A stretch of 64,000 nucleotides of DNA, from positions 1-64,000 of the forward strand of contig NZ_JACJPX010000047.1 in the NCBI RefSeq assembly GCF_014696315.1, given 5' to 3'. The stretch is from Calothrix membranacea FACHB-236. GTDB taxonomy: Bacteria > Cyanobacteriota > Cyanobacteriia > Cyanobacteriales > Nostocaceae. Of the stretch, positions 37,463-46,258 are shown one piece after another. The notes beneath the pieces are model-generated. The model did no database searches. It was not told where the DNA came from and saw nothing but the letters and a program-made list of their open reading frames with translations. Numbering within the stretch: the stretch's first letter is position 1; each line of letters starts with the position of its first letter. The position numbers and the translations under genes were made by a program.

Positions 37463-37477
37463 TGAAAATTATTCTCA
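37463..37477 (-). promoter_or_regulatory. Fur-box-like operator upstream of feo
   Basis: On the coding strand it reads TGAGAATAATTTTCA, close to the 7-1-7 Fur consensus TGATAATNATTATCA. It lies just upstream of the feo operon, where iron-dependent repression is expected. A longer dyad TTATGTTGAG...CTCAACATAA (37440-37482) overlaps it. Confidence 0.55.
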
Positions 37478-37591
37478 ACATAAAATGTGAGGAACTTGTG
37501 AGGAGGTGTTAATCAAGAAGAAAATTTTAGATTGCGATCGCCTCGGCAAATAGCTAGTACCGCTGCCTTGGAAGTCAAAAGTCAAAAGTCA

Positions 37592-37665
37592 AAATTAAGT
37601 AAGTCGGTAAAAATAAAACCAACTATGTTAATAAACGTAAATAGGTTGAAAATCCTTACCAATGA
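37592..37665. repeat. MITE family B, left half
   Basis: AATTAAGTAAGTCGGTAAAA onward matches the left half of the element at 9122 with scattered substitutions, up to the CAATGAC heptamers. The right half is replaced by other sequence. Confidence 0.6.
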
Positions 37666-37735
37666 CCAATGACAACAGACGCGATTAATCAAGTCTCTCC
37701 AACTCTTGACTATTGACTCTTGACCCTTGACTTTA

Positions 37736-38641
37736 CTAAAACCCTAATTTTTCCAAAACTGGCTTCGTCGAAACAATATGTTTATCTAAACCTAATTCTT
37801 TAGGACTAACGCCTAACGCCAAAGCAATTAATTGCGGTAAATGTAATACTGGCAAACCCAGCTTTTTCTCAATTACCTTTTCTACTTCTGGCTGGCGAGA
37901 ATCTAAATTTAGGTGACATAAAGGACAAGGAGTAACCATACAATCAGCGCCAGCCGTCAAAGCATCTTGAATATGTGTCCCCGCCATTTGGAAAGATTGG
38001 GTAGTGGCGTAACTAGATAAAGGCCAACCACAACATTGTGTCCGACCTCGGTAATAAACTGGTTCTGCACCTACAGCACGAAAAACATTTTCCATTGCTT
38101 CTGGGTTGAAAGGGTCATCATAAGGCATGGATTTTTGGGCGCGCAGGAGATAGCAACCGTAAAACGCCGCACATTTTAACCCACTTAACTTGCGGGTGAC
38201 ACGCTTGATAATTTCTTCTAAACCGTAATCTGTAACTAGGGCATAAAGCAGATGTTTAACTTCTGTACTACCGCGATAAGGTAAACAGCTTTCTTTCGCC
38301 AACAATCCATTTACTTGCTCAATATATGCTGGGTTTTTGGTCTGGCATTCTTTTAGCCGTTCATCAACATGGCCAATAACACCTTGGCAAGTGCTGCAAT
38401 GGGTAAGTAAAGGTAAATTCAATTCTTCAGCTAAAGCAATATTCCGCGCATTAACAGTATCTTCTAAAAGTTGGGAATCTTCTTTAAAAGTACCCGAACC
38501 ACAGCAAGCGGCTTTTTTCAGTTCAATTAATTCAATACCTAAAGCCTTGGTTAAAGCTTGAGTTGATTGGTATAGTTCCCGACAGGCACCTTGGGCAACA
38601 CAACCAGGAAAGTAAGCGTATTTTAGACTTTGAGATAGCAT
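37736..38641 (-). CDS. HdrB-like iron-sulfur protein (two CCG domains)
   Basis: A 301-residue protein of the heterodisulfide reductase subunit B/SdhE family. Two cysteine-rich domains are seen: AACCGSGTF with CSTCQG, then FYGCYLL with QCCGWPL and CPLCHLNL. Such domains bind a non-cubane [4Fe-4S] cluster and take part in thiol/disulfide or quinone-linked electron transfer. The partner subunit is not in the window. I start at ATG 38641 (MLSQSLKYAYFPGC); the longer frame adds 45 atypical residues. Confidence 0.85.
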   Translation of the reverse strand: MLSQSLKYAYFPGCVAQGACRELYQSTQALTKALGIELIELKKAACCGSGTFKEDSQLLEDTVNARNIALAEELNLPLLTHCSTCQGVIGHVDERLKECQTKNPAYIEQVNGLLAKESCLPYRGSTEVKHLLYALVTDYGLEEIIKRVTRKLSGLKCAAFYGCYLLRAQKSMPYDDPFNPEAMENVFRAVGAEPVYYRGRTQCCGWPLSSYATTQSFQMAGTHIQDALTAGADCMVTPCPLCHLNLDSRQPEVEKVIEKKLGLPVLHLPQLIALALGVSPKELGLDKHIVSTKPVLEKLGF

Positions 38642-39099
38642 AGTAAGTATATCCAGTTGAGGGCAATAGTTCTCAACAATAAATTTTTGATCTTCCCTTG
38701 CCAGTTTACATTGCAAGGCTATGTATCGGGATTTGGACATTGTAAAAAAAATCAGTAAGAATTGCAGAACAGACAAATGTTTAGAGCTTATGCCTAGGCG
38801 TAACCCGTCGGAGACATCGCTTCGCGGTTTCTCTTACCCCAGAAGGCCCCAAAGGCCCAATCTCATCTGTTTTTCGCAAAAAATGCCTCAGTAACATCCG
38901 CAGCCTTGCCTAGCGCCAGCTAGTGTCCAAATGCTCATTAAGCCTACGGCTTGTGCAGCAATTACACGCGGTCAGGTTTTGTTTTGGGAAAAATCTTTGG
39001 CAGTATACGGGCGATCGCGCTTTCCGATAAGATGTATATGCTCAAAACAATGTCGCCTACAAAGAACAGATCATAGCAACTGGTTAAGGAATTTTATCT
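38642..39099. other. Spacer upstream of acpP
   Basis: Contains the inverted relative of the 6886 repeat at 38792-38820 and one HIP1 site. It must hold the promoters of both divergent genes; none could be assigned. Confidence 0.4.
38792..38820. repeat. Interspersed 29-bp repeat, copy 2
   Basis: Reverse complement begins GCGATGTCTCCGACGGG; same family as 6886-6914. Confidence 0.5.
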
Positions 39100-39351
39100 A
39101 TGAGCCAAGCGGAAACTTTTGAAAGAGTGAAGAAAGTCGTTGTCGATCAATTAGGTGTTGAGTCCGATACCATCACACCAAAATCTACATTTATTGAGGA
39201 TTTAGGAGCTGACTCCTTAGATATCGTGGAATTAGTAATGGCTTTTGAAGAAGAATTTGATATTGAAATTCCCGATGAATCCGCCGAAAAGATTTTGTCG
39301 GTTCAAGATGCAGTGGACTATATCAACAGCAAAGCTGCTGCTTCTGCTTGA
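39100..39351 (+). CDS. acpP: Acyl carrier protein
   Basis: An 83-residue acidic helical protein that carries fatty acyl chains on a phosphopantetheine attached to S39 in [12 protein letters not shown]. Type II fatty acid synthesis, cytosol. Followed after 226 nt of repeats by fabF, the conserved acpP-fabF order of bacteria. Confidence 0.96.
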   Translation: MSQAETFERVKKVVVDQLGVESDTITPKSTFIEDLGADSLDIVELVMAFEEEFDIEIPDESAEKILSVQDAVDYINSKAAASA

Positions 39352-39355
39352 AAAG

Positions 39356-39540
39356 TGTTTGGGTATCGGGGATTGGGGATTAGGGATCGGGGATTAGGGA
39401 TTGGGGATCAGAAAAAATTTAACTTAAATCTCTTTCCCAATCCCCAGTACCCATTACCCCTAATCCCCACTCCCTGCGGTCGCGGGGGCCCCGAGTTCCC
39501 CAGTACCCAGTCCCCAACCCCCAGTCCCTAATTCCTAGTC
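39356..39540. repeat. Self-complementary STRR in the acpP-fabF spacer
   Basis: GGGGATTAGGGAT-type units followed by CCCCTAATCCCCAC-type units, able to fold back on each other. Confidence 0.65.
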
Positions 39541-39577
39541 ACCTTTTTGCTGCTTTCTCGCCACCTTTAACTGAGTC

Positions 39578-40825
39578 ATGACAGATTATAAACGTAAACG
39601 CGTTGTGGTAACTGGTGTTGGCGCGATTACACCAATTGGCAATACACCAGCACAGTATTGGGAAGGATTGTTAAGTGGTCGTAATGGCATTGATTTCATC
39701 ACAGCTTTTGATGCATCTCGCCATGATTGCCGCATTGCTGGTGAAGTCAAAAACTTCGATCCACATATTTATTTAGAGCGCAAAGAAGCCAAGCGCATGG
39801 ATCGGTTTTCCCAATTTGGGGTTTCGGCGGCAAAACAAGCTATATCTGACGCGCGTTTAGAGATTAATGAACTGAATGCAGAACAGGTCGGTGTAATTAT
39901 TGGTTCCGGTATTGGCGGTTTGAAGGTTTTAGAAGACCAGCAAACAGTCTACCTAAACCGCGGCCCCGATCGCTGTAGTCCGTTCATGATTCCGATGATG
40001 ATCGCCAATATGGCGGCTGGATTAACAGCCATTCATACCGGAGCTAAAGGGCCAAATTCCTGCTCTGTAACCGCTTGTGCAGCTGGTTCCAATGCTATCG
40101 GAGATGCCTTTCGCCAAATTCAATGGGGGTATGCTAAAGCCATGATTTGCGGCGGCTGTGAAGCAGCAATTACACCATTGGGTGTAGCTGGATTCGCCGC
40201 AGCCCGGGCACTTTCGACCCTCAATGACCCAGCTAATGCCTGCCGTCCATTTGACCGCGATCGCGATGGATTTGTCATGGGTGAAGGTGCGGGAATTTTG
40301 GTGCTAGAAGAACTCGAACACGCTTTGAGTCGAGGCGCTCGCATTTATGCAGAAATTGTCGGTTATGGGATGACTTGTGATGCATATCACATGACTTCCC
40401 CAGTTCCCGGTGGATTAGGAGCAGCCAGAGCCATAGAAATAGCACTGAAAGATGGGGAGCTAACCCCAGAGATGGTGAACTATATCAATGCTCACGGCAC
40501 AAGTACCCCAGCTAATGATTCCACGGAAACAGCTGCGATGAAAAAGGCCTTGGGTGATTCTGCCTATAAGGTGGCTATCAGCTCTACCAAATCGATGACA
40601 GGTCATCTTTTAGGTGGTTCTGGAGGTATTGAAGCCGTAGCAACAGTACTGGCCGTCGCCAATGATCAAGTTCCACCAACAATCAATCTCCAAAATCCTG
40701 ATCCAGAGTGTGACTTGGATTATATTCCTCACACCAGCCGCGCTCAAGAAATAAACGTGGCATTATCTAACTCTTTTGGGTTTGGCGGTCACAATGTGAC
40801 GCTAGCCTTTAAGAAATACGTCTAA
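39578..40825 (+). CDS. fabF: 3-oxoacyl-ACP synthase II (FabF)
   Basis: A condensing enzyme of 415 residues that elongates acyl-ACP with malonyl-ACP. The catalytic triad C167 (TACAAGS), H306 (NAHGTST) and H343 (MTGHLLGG) is intact. Follows acpP in the same direction; a hairpin-prone repeat spacer separates them. Confidence 0.96.
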   Translation: MTDYKRKRVVVTGVGAITPIGNTPAQYWEGLLSGRNGIDFITAFDASRHDCRIAGEVKNFDPHIYLERKEAKRMDRFSQFGVSAAKQAISDARLEINELNAEQVGVIIGSGIGGLKVLEDQQTVYLNRGPDRCSPFMIPMMIANMAAGLTAIHTGAKGPNSCSVTACAAGSNAIGDAFRQIQWGYAKAMICGGCEAAITPLGVAGFAAARALSTLNDPANACRPFDRDRDGFVMGEGAGILVLEELEHALSRGARIYAEIVGYGMTCDAYHMTSPVPGGLGAARAIEIALKDGELTPEMVNYINAHGTSTPANDSTETAAMKKALGDSAYKVAISSTKSMTGHLLGGSGGIEAVATVLAVANDQVPPTINLQNPDPECDLDYIPHTSRAQEINVALSNSFGFGGHNVTLAFKKYV

Positions 40826-41229
40826 GGGATTCTTAGTAAATAAATTATCCCTTCGTTGTGTGAGCAGAGGAAGCAAATTCTGCATATGATCTTTGCTCTC
40901 AAAATTGGATAATTGAATTGCTGGAATTCTTTGGAAAATCACCAATTTATCTGCTGGTCGCTCTGCCGCAAGTTGGTGGCAAAAGTATCATCGATTTCAT
41001 TTCCAACTAAATCAACGGTTCAAAACAACCCAATTATTAGCTGGATTTATCACAGTCATTATCAAATATCCCGCTTGTCCATCAACAATTGGGAGTGGGA
41101 TGATATGGATAGGGGGAATGTAAAAACAATCAGGCAATCCAGTGGAAAAAAATCCACCCCCTTTTTGCCTCCCCGGTAACTGTGTGAGCTACCAAGAGTG
41201 CTAACCCGTCGTTAAAAACAATCTTATTT
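40826..41229. other. Spacer between fabF and tkt
   Basis: About 0.4 kb. A hairpin GTGGA-aaaaaaa-TCCAC with a following C/T tract lies near 41140. No convincing gene. Confidence 0.4.
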
Positions 41230-43242
41230 ATGGCTGTTGCAACCCAATCCCTCGAAGAACTATCTATTAACTCGATTCGCTTCTTGGCTATTGATGCCGT
41301 AGAAAAAGCAAAATCGGGACACCCAGGGCTGCCGATGGGCGCTGCTCCAATGGCTTTTGTACTTTGGGATCGCTTTATGCGGTTTAACCCCAAAAATCCC
41401 AAATGGTTTAACCGCGATCGCTTCATCCTGTCTGCTGGTCATGGCTCGATGTTGCAGTATGCCCTGCTGTACCTTTTTGGTTACGACAGCGTCACTATTG
41501 AGGACATCAAGCAATTCCGTCAGTGGGAATCCAGAACCCCCGGACACCCCGAAAACTTCATGACTGCTGGTGTAGAAGTTACTACCGGGCCTCTGGGTCA
41601 AGGTATTGCCAATGGAGTTGGTTTTGCGATCGCAGAAGCCCACCTAGCTGCTAAATTCAACAAACCCAATGCCAATATTGTTGACCACTACACCTACGTG
41701 ATTTTGGGTGATGGTTGCAACATGGAAGGTGTTTCTGGTGAAGCTTGTTCTTTCGCAGGGCACTTGGGATTAGGCAAACTGATCGCGCTGTACGATGATA
41801 ACCACATCTCCATTGATGGTTCTACAGATGTAGCCTTCACCGAAGATGTTTCTAAGCGATTTGAAGCTTACGGCTGGCACGTTCAACACGTCGAGAACGG
41901 CAACACCGACCTAGAAGCGATCGCGAAAGCAATCGAAGCTGCTAAAGCTGTTACCGATAAGCCTTCTTTCATTAAGGTGACAACCACCATCGGTTACGGT
42001 TCCCCCAACAAAGCCAACACTGCTGGTGTTCACGGTGCGGCATTGGGTACAGATGAAGTTGCATTAACCCGGAAAAACTTGGGTTGGGAATACGAACCTT
42101 TCGTAGTTCCCCAAGATGTCCTCAACCACACTCACAAAGCTGTTGAGCGTGGTGCTGGTTATGAATCTGAATGGAACAAAGCTTTTGCTGATTACAAAGC
42201 TAAGTATCCCCAAGAAGCCGCTGAATTTGAACGTTACTTAAGCGGCAAATTGCCTGATGGCTGGGATAAAGTACTACCCACCTACACCCCTGAAGACAAA
42301 GGATTACCCACCCGGAAGCATTCCGAAACTTGTCTCAACAAAATCGCAGCAGTTTTACCAGAGTTAATCGGTGGTTCCGCTGACTTAACCCACTCCAACT
42401 TAACCGAACTCAAAGGTAAGGGCGACTTCCAAAAAGGACAATACCAAAACCCCAACATCCACTATGGTGTCCGGGAACATGGTATGGGTGCAATTGTCAA
42501 TGGTATCGCGTTGCACGGTTCCGGCTTAATTCCCTACGGCGCTACCTTCCTGATCTTCACAGACTACATGCGGGCACCGATCCGCTTATCTGCTTTGTCC
42601 CAAGCCGGTGGTATTTGGGTAATGACCCACGACTCCATTGGTCAAGGTGAAGACGGCCCCACCCACCAACCAATAGAAACCCTGGCTTCCCTGCGTGCTA
42701 TTCCAAAGCTGACAGTGCTTCGCCCCGCAGACGGTACAGAAACCTCTGGTGCTTACAAAATAGCAATTGAGAGAGCAAAGGCAAATGCTCCTACTCTATT
42801 AGCGTTAACCCGTCAAAATGTTCCTAACTTAGCAGGTACCTCGATTGAAGGTGTAGCTAAGGGTGGATACATTGTGGTAGATAGCCAAGGCACACCAGAT
42901 ATCATCCTGATTGGTACTGGTTCAGAATTGAGCCTCGCTGTTACCGCCGCTGAAAAACTCACAGCCGAAGGTAAGAAAGTTCGTGTTGTCTCTTTACCTG
43001 CATGGGATTTGTTTGACGCACAAGATGCAGCTTACAAAGAATCCGTACTACCAAAAGCTGTTACCAAGCGTTTGTCTGTAGAAGCTGGCTCCAGTTTCGG
43101 CTGGCACAAGTATGTAGGTAGTGAAGGCGCTACCGTTAGTATTGATACATTTGGTGCTTCCGCACCTGGTAATGTTGTCCTAGAGAAGTTTGGCTTTAGT
43201 GTTGATAATGTATTAGCTAAAGCAAAAGAATTGTTGGGTTAA
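41230..43242 (+). CDS. tkt: Transketolase
   Basis: A thiamine-diphosphate enzyme of 670 residues acting in the Calvin-Benson cycle and pentose phosphate pathway. It contains the ThDP/Mg2+ block [19 protein letters not shown] with DDNHISIDG, the pyrimidine domain ([18 protein letters not shown]) and the C-terminal transketolase domain. The full family length is present. Ends at a rho-independent terminator. Confidence 0.96.
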   Translation: MAVATQSLEELSINSIRFLAIDAVEKAKSGHPGLPMGAAPMAFVLWDRFMRFNPKNPKWFNRDRFILSAGHGSMLQYALLYLFGYDSVTIEDIKQFRQWESRTPGHPENFMTAGVEVTTGPLGQGIANGVGFAIAEAHLAAKFNKPNANIVDHYTYVILGDGCNMEGVSGEACSFAGHLGLGKLIALYDDNHISIDGSTDVAFTEDVSKRFEAYGWHVQHVENGNTDLEAIAKAIEAAKAVTDKPSFIKVTTTIGYGSPNKANTAGVHGAALGTDEVALTRKNLGWEYEPFVVPQDVLNHTHKAVERGAGYESEWNKAFADYKAKYPQEAAEFERYLSGKLPDGWDKVLPTYTPEDKGLPTRKHSETCLNKIAAVLPELIGGSADLTHSNLTELKGKGDFQKGQYQNPNIHYGVREHGMGAIVNGIALHGSGLIPYGATFLIFTDYMRAPIRLSALSQAGGIWVMTHDSIGQGEDGPTHQPIETLASLRAIPKLTVLRPADGTETSGAYKIAIERAKANAPTLLALTRQNVPNLAGTSIEGVAKGGYIVVDSQGTPDIILIGTGSELSLAVTAAEKLTAEGKKVRVVSLPAWDLFDAQDAAYKESVLPKAVTKRLSVEAGSSFGWHKYVGSEGATVSIDTFGASAPGNVVLEKFGFSVDNVLAKAKELLG

Positions 43243-43275
43243 TAGCAACAGCAAATTCTTTGAATTCTCTTGTAG

Positions 43276-43300
43276 GGTGGGCATCTTGCCCGCCTTTTTT
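43276..43300 (+). terminator. tkt terminator
   Basis: GGTGGGC-atctt-GCCCGCC followed by six T. Confidence 0.75.
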
Positions 43301-43366
43301 AATGGCAAAGTAAATGAATCAAGAGAAATTATAATTGGGGTAATAGATTCAAAATCAAAGAATATT

Positions 43367-43633
43367 ATGCGAGAAGTTTATGGATATCAAGAAGCTCTGT
43401 TGGAGAGAATATCGAAAATTGTTGAACATTTGATGCAAAAGGATAGTAGCTACCAAAATTATTTAGATAAAAATAAAGCTATTCAAATAATATTTAAATA
43501 CTATTCTGAAAAAGTTGCTATTGAGGAATTGAAAGCTATGTCTGATTTTAAATTAACGAGTTTTATTGAGGCAGATATGATGACTCTGTTATTGATTGAA
43601 GGAGAAGATGATATAAATAATCACTTTTCTTAG
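43367..43633 (+). CDS. Hypothetical protein, 88 aa
   Basis: A charged helical protein (MREVYGYQEALLERISKIVE) with no membrane segment. The upstream GTG at 43277 lies inside the tkt terminator, so the ATG at 43367 is preferred. Lower GC than its neighbours. Function not recognised. Confidence 0.5.
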   Translation: MREVYGYQEALLERISKIVEHLMQKDSSYQNYLDKNKAIQIIFKYYSEKVAIEELKAMSDFKLTSFIEADMMTLLLIEGEDDINNHFS

Positions 43634-43666
43634 AGTTTATTTATAAAGTAAACATAAAATTAATGT

Positions 43667-43765
43667 AGGGTGTGTTAGGCGCTGATTTCCAATATAATTT
43701 GTCACGAAATAACTATCCTAGCGCCTAACGCACCATCCACGCGACGGTGCGTTAGGCACACGCCC
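43667..43765. repeat. MITE-like double inverted repeat (family C)
   Basis: GGTGTGTTAGGCGCT and AGCGCCTAACGCACC flank a short core, and CCTAACGCACC then pairs again with GGTGCGTTAGG in a second hairpin. Confidence 0.6.
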
Positions 43766-44130
43766 AAAAAAAATAAAATCCCCACATCAATGATGTGAGG
43801 AAAAGCTTGTGTGAGTCATTACATAAGTGTCCTACCACTCCAGAGTTTAAAATTCACAGGCAGAACAAATATCTACCTAAAGCATTAATTCTCAAAATTT
43901 GTGGTATTACAATTTTGGTGAATTCAATAGGATTGCTATAGCAATTTACAAACTGACAGCGATAATGTGATTACTAAAAGCGATTCCTGGTACAAATTGA
44001 AGTATGTAAACGCAGAATGTAGCCTAAAGCAATACCTTGGCATTATGGCAATTTTTGTAGGGTGGGGACTGCGAGATATTTTATTCTGAGGCTGATAATC
44101 ACTAGCAACCACCCCACAATTAACATGAAA
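43766..44130. other. Spacer, no gene seen
   Basis: AT-rich. Contains AGGATTGCTATAGCAAT near 43932, matching the inner arm of the element at 118-262. Confidence 0.35.
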
Positions 44131-44910
44131 TCAGACTAGATAAATAGTATTTGGGACGATCGCAAAGAAAGCGTACTCATACCAAGCAGTCCAAATGAAG
44201 CTGCGAAGCCAACGTTGACGCTTTTCGGGGCTGATTTCGTATGCAAAAGCCCCAGCCGATGCATCAATAGATGAGAGGTGAGAGTTGCAACCGCAGCCAT
44301 GTTGATAGGTAAAACCGTATTTAGCAGCGATGCTTTGCACTTTCATTTGGATAGCAAACACTTTACCAGCGTGTAATACCGCATCCCAAGCCCGTTTGTG
44401 TTCTATATCACGCTTGTCAAATCTTAAGGCGCGTTCTTCAAACACATGATCTCGATAAATTGGGGCTAGATGGACATGATAAAAGCTGGCGGGTAACTCA
44501 TAACCAAATTCTTCAAAAAGTTCGATGCCAATGCGCGCTACTTTTACCTCATCGGCGTACTCTATACCCTTGGACTCGACATCGCGGAGAATTTCTGCAA
44601 AGTTGGGATAGCTACTAATCAGGAAATCTTGACCGTAGAATTCTAGAGTTTCTCGCGCTAACTGCCCAAATAACTGAGAAAAAGCGGGTTTGAAGTGAGT
44701 TAGATCTGGGCGATCGCTAAATAAGTCTACATCACCATGTTCCAATTTGTACTGAAACAACTGCGCCATCTCAACATAGCATTGTGGATCGCACATTCCC
44801 ACATCAGCCACCCCTCTGGCGATATCTTGCCAAACAGCAGGTAGTTGAGAAACAGTCACCGCATTTTCACCAGCAATAACTGTTACGCTAGGAGCTTCCA
44901 GAAGCTGCAT
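44131..44910 (-). CDS. Unrecognised Cys/His-rich protein, 259 aa
   Basis: A soluble protein, probably helical, without signal peptide. Candidate metal-binding clusters: MCDPQCYVEM near residue 40, FYHVHLAPIYRDH near 145-157, and QHGCGCNSH near 205-213. No family recognised. It is divergent from the MbnP-like gene, so a link to the copper/respiration cassette is possible but only inferred from position. The ATG at 44910 has AAAGGAGA upstream, a good ribosome site. Confidence 0.75.
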   Translation of the reverse strand: MQLLEAPSVTVIAGENAVTVSQLPAVWQDIARGVADVGMCDPQCYVEMAQLFQYKLEHGDVDLFSDRPDLTHFKPAFSQLFGQLARETLEFYGQDFLISSYPNFAEILRDVESKGIEYADEVKVARIGIELFEEFGYELPASFYHVHLAPIYRDHVFEERALRFDKRDIEHKRAWDAVLHAGKVFAIQMKVQSIAAKYGFTYQHGCGCNSHLSSIDASAGAFAYEISPEKRQRWLRSFIWTAWYEYAFFAIVPNTIYLV

Positions 44911-44994
44911 ATCTATTCTCCTTTCAGATATTAAGCTGCAATTTACACTAAGCGATCGCTTTTTTAGTGTTCTCGACAGAATTAAAAAATCTTT

Positions 44995-45005
44995 GACAGA
45001 CTGTC
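44995..45005. promoter_or_regulatory. Possible operator dyad GACAG-A-CTGTC
   Basis: A short perfect dyad in the intergenic region of the divergent pair 44131-44910 and the mbnP-like gene. Position suggests a regulator site; no protein can be named. Confidence 0.25.
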
Positions 45006-45186
45006 TTTTTATACGAGATGCAACTTTACTTCATCGTCCAAGTATTAAACTGTGCGCTTATATACCATCACGAGAATTTGCGGTGCAGGGCATAAGCTAT
45101 TTGGTAATATGACAACCCGTCTTTTGACAGTAACTCCACTGTTATCGAGAATTGTCACACACCTCGATTTAAGCACTGGTAAAGAA

Positions 45187-46116
45187 ATGCTGTTGTTTGT
45201 CAAATCAGCCGCGATTGGCGTAGCCAAAAGCCTTCGGTGTATCGCAATGATAGCAATTCCCCTGACTGCTGTTTTGGGGAATGATGGTGTAGCTTTAACC
45301 GCCAATGCTCAAACCCAAGAAGTAAGTATTAAATTTAATGCCAAAGTCGGCAAACATTCTTTTGAGTGTGGTAAAAGCTACGTTGGTTTAGGCAAACCAG
45401 CTACAAAAGTTACTTTCTCTGACTTTAGGTTTTATGTATCTGATGTTGCATTGATTGATAGTAACGGCAAAACTGTACCCGTAACTTTAACCCAAGATAA
45501 TAAATGGCAATATCAAAATGTAGCCTTGCTAGACTTTGAAAATAAATCTGGTGCTTGTGCAAATGGCACAGTAGAGACAAACAATCAAGTTATTGGCACA
45601 GTACCCAAAGGCAATTATCAACGACTGCAATTTACTCTGGGTGTACCCTTCAATCTCAATCATGCTGATGTTGTGACAGCACCATCACCATTAAATTTGA
45701 CTTCGCTTTGGTGGAATTGGCTATCGGGGTATAAATTTCTGCGCCTGGATTTGGCGAGTCAAAGTCTAGGCGCAAGCGCAAAGGATGATCAACACAGTCA
45801 TCACGGACAAGGTTTCCCAATACACTTGGGTAGTACTGGTTGTCAAGCGGCTGAAGGTAGTCAAAAACCCGCAAGTTGTAGCAATCCGAATAGAATTAAG
45901 TTAGTTTTTACGAAGTTTGATCCGACAAAGAATGTAGTGATTGCCGATGTTGCAGCATTGGTAGCAAATACGAATTTAGCAGCTAATCAGCCCAATAGCC
46001 CACCTGGTTGTATGTCATCCCCTGATGATGGTGATTGTGCTGGGATTATGGCTAATATTGGTATCCCATTTGCTAATAAACCTACTTTTGGGCAAGCATT
46101 TTTTAGAGTGGAATAA
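45187..46116 (+). CDS. MbnP-like copper-binding protein (metallo-mystery pair four-Cys protein)
   Basis: An exported protein of about 309 residues. After a leader ending near TANAQ, the domain opens with IKFNAKVGKHSFECGKSY and contains FSDFRFYVSDV, the Trp-rich block LWWNWLSGYKFLRLDL, HHGQGFPIHLGSTGC and paired cysteines, the pattern of the MbnP family. In studied MbnP proteins a Trp is converted to kynurenine by the dihaem partner MbnH, creating a copper site. The start is uncertain: ATG 45187 gives a shorter leader, the longest frame starts at GTG 45052. The leader DNA resembles an interspersed repeat. Probable first gene of an operon with cydAB and the MbnH-like gene. Confidence 0.85.
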   Translation: MLLFVKSAAIGVAKSLRCIAMIAIPLTAVLGNDGVALTANAQTQEVSIKFNAKVGKHSFECGKSYVGLGKPATKVTFSDFRFYVSDVALIDSNGKTVPVTLTQDNKWQYQNVALLDFENKSGACANGTVETNNQVIGTVPKGNYQRLQFTLGVPFNLNHADVVTAPSPLNLTSLWWNWLSGYKFLRLDLASQSLGASAKDDQHSHHGQGFPIHLGSTGCQAAEGSQKPASCSNPNRIKLVFTKFDPTKNVVIADVAALVANTNLAANQPNSPPGCMSSPDDGDCAGIMANIGIPFANKPTFGQAFFRVE

Positions 46117-46258
46117 AGCGATTTTAGATTTTGGATTAACTACAAAAACAGTTCGCTTTTGAATATTTGAGCCAAAAGTCAATTCTTGCGATTCTAAAAT
46201 TGCGTCAACGAGTAATCATTTATCTTAAATATTGTGGCTAGCTAATGGAGAAAATTTA

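Noticed and set aside
40913-41179. 88-aa + strand ORF between fabF and tkt
   Set aside because: No ribosome site, no coding pattern, ends in a hairpin region.
45052-45186. Longer N-terminus for the MbnP-like protein from GTG
   Set aside because: Adds 45 residues that do not form a signal peptide; kept only as an alternative start.
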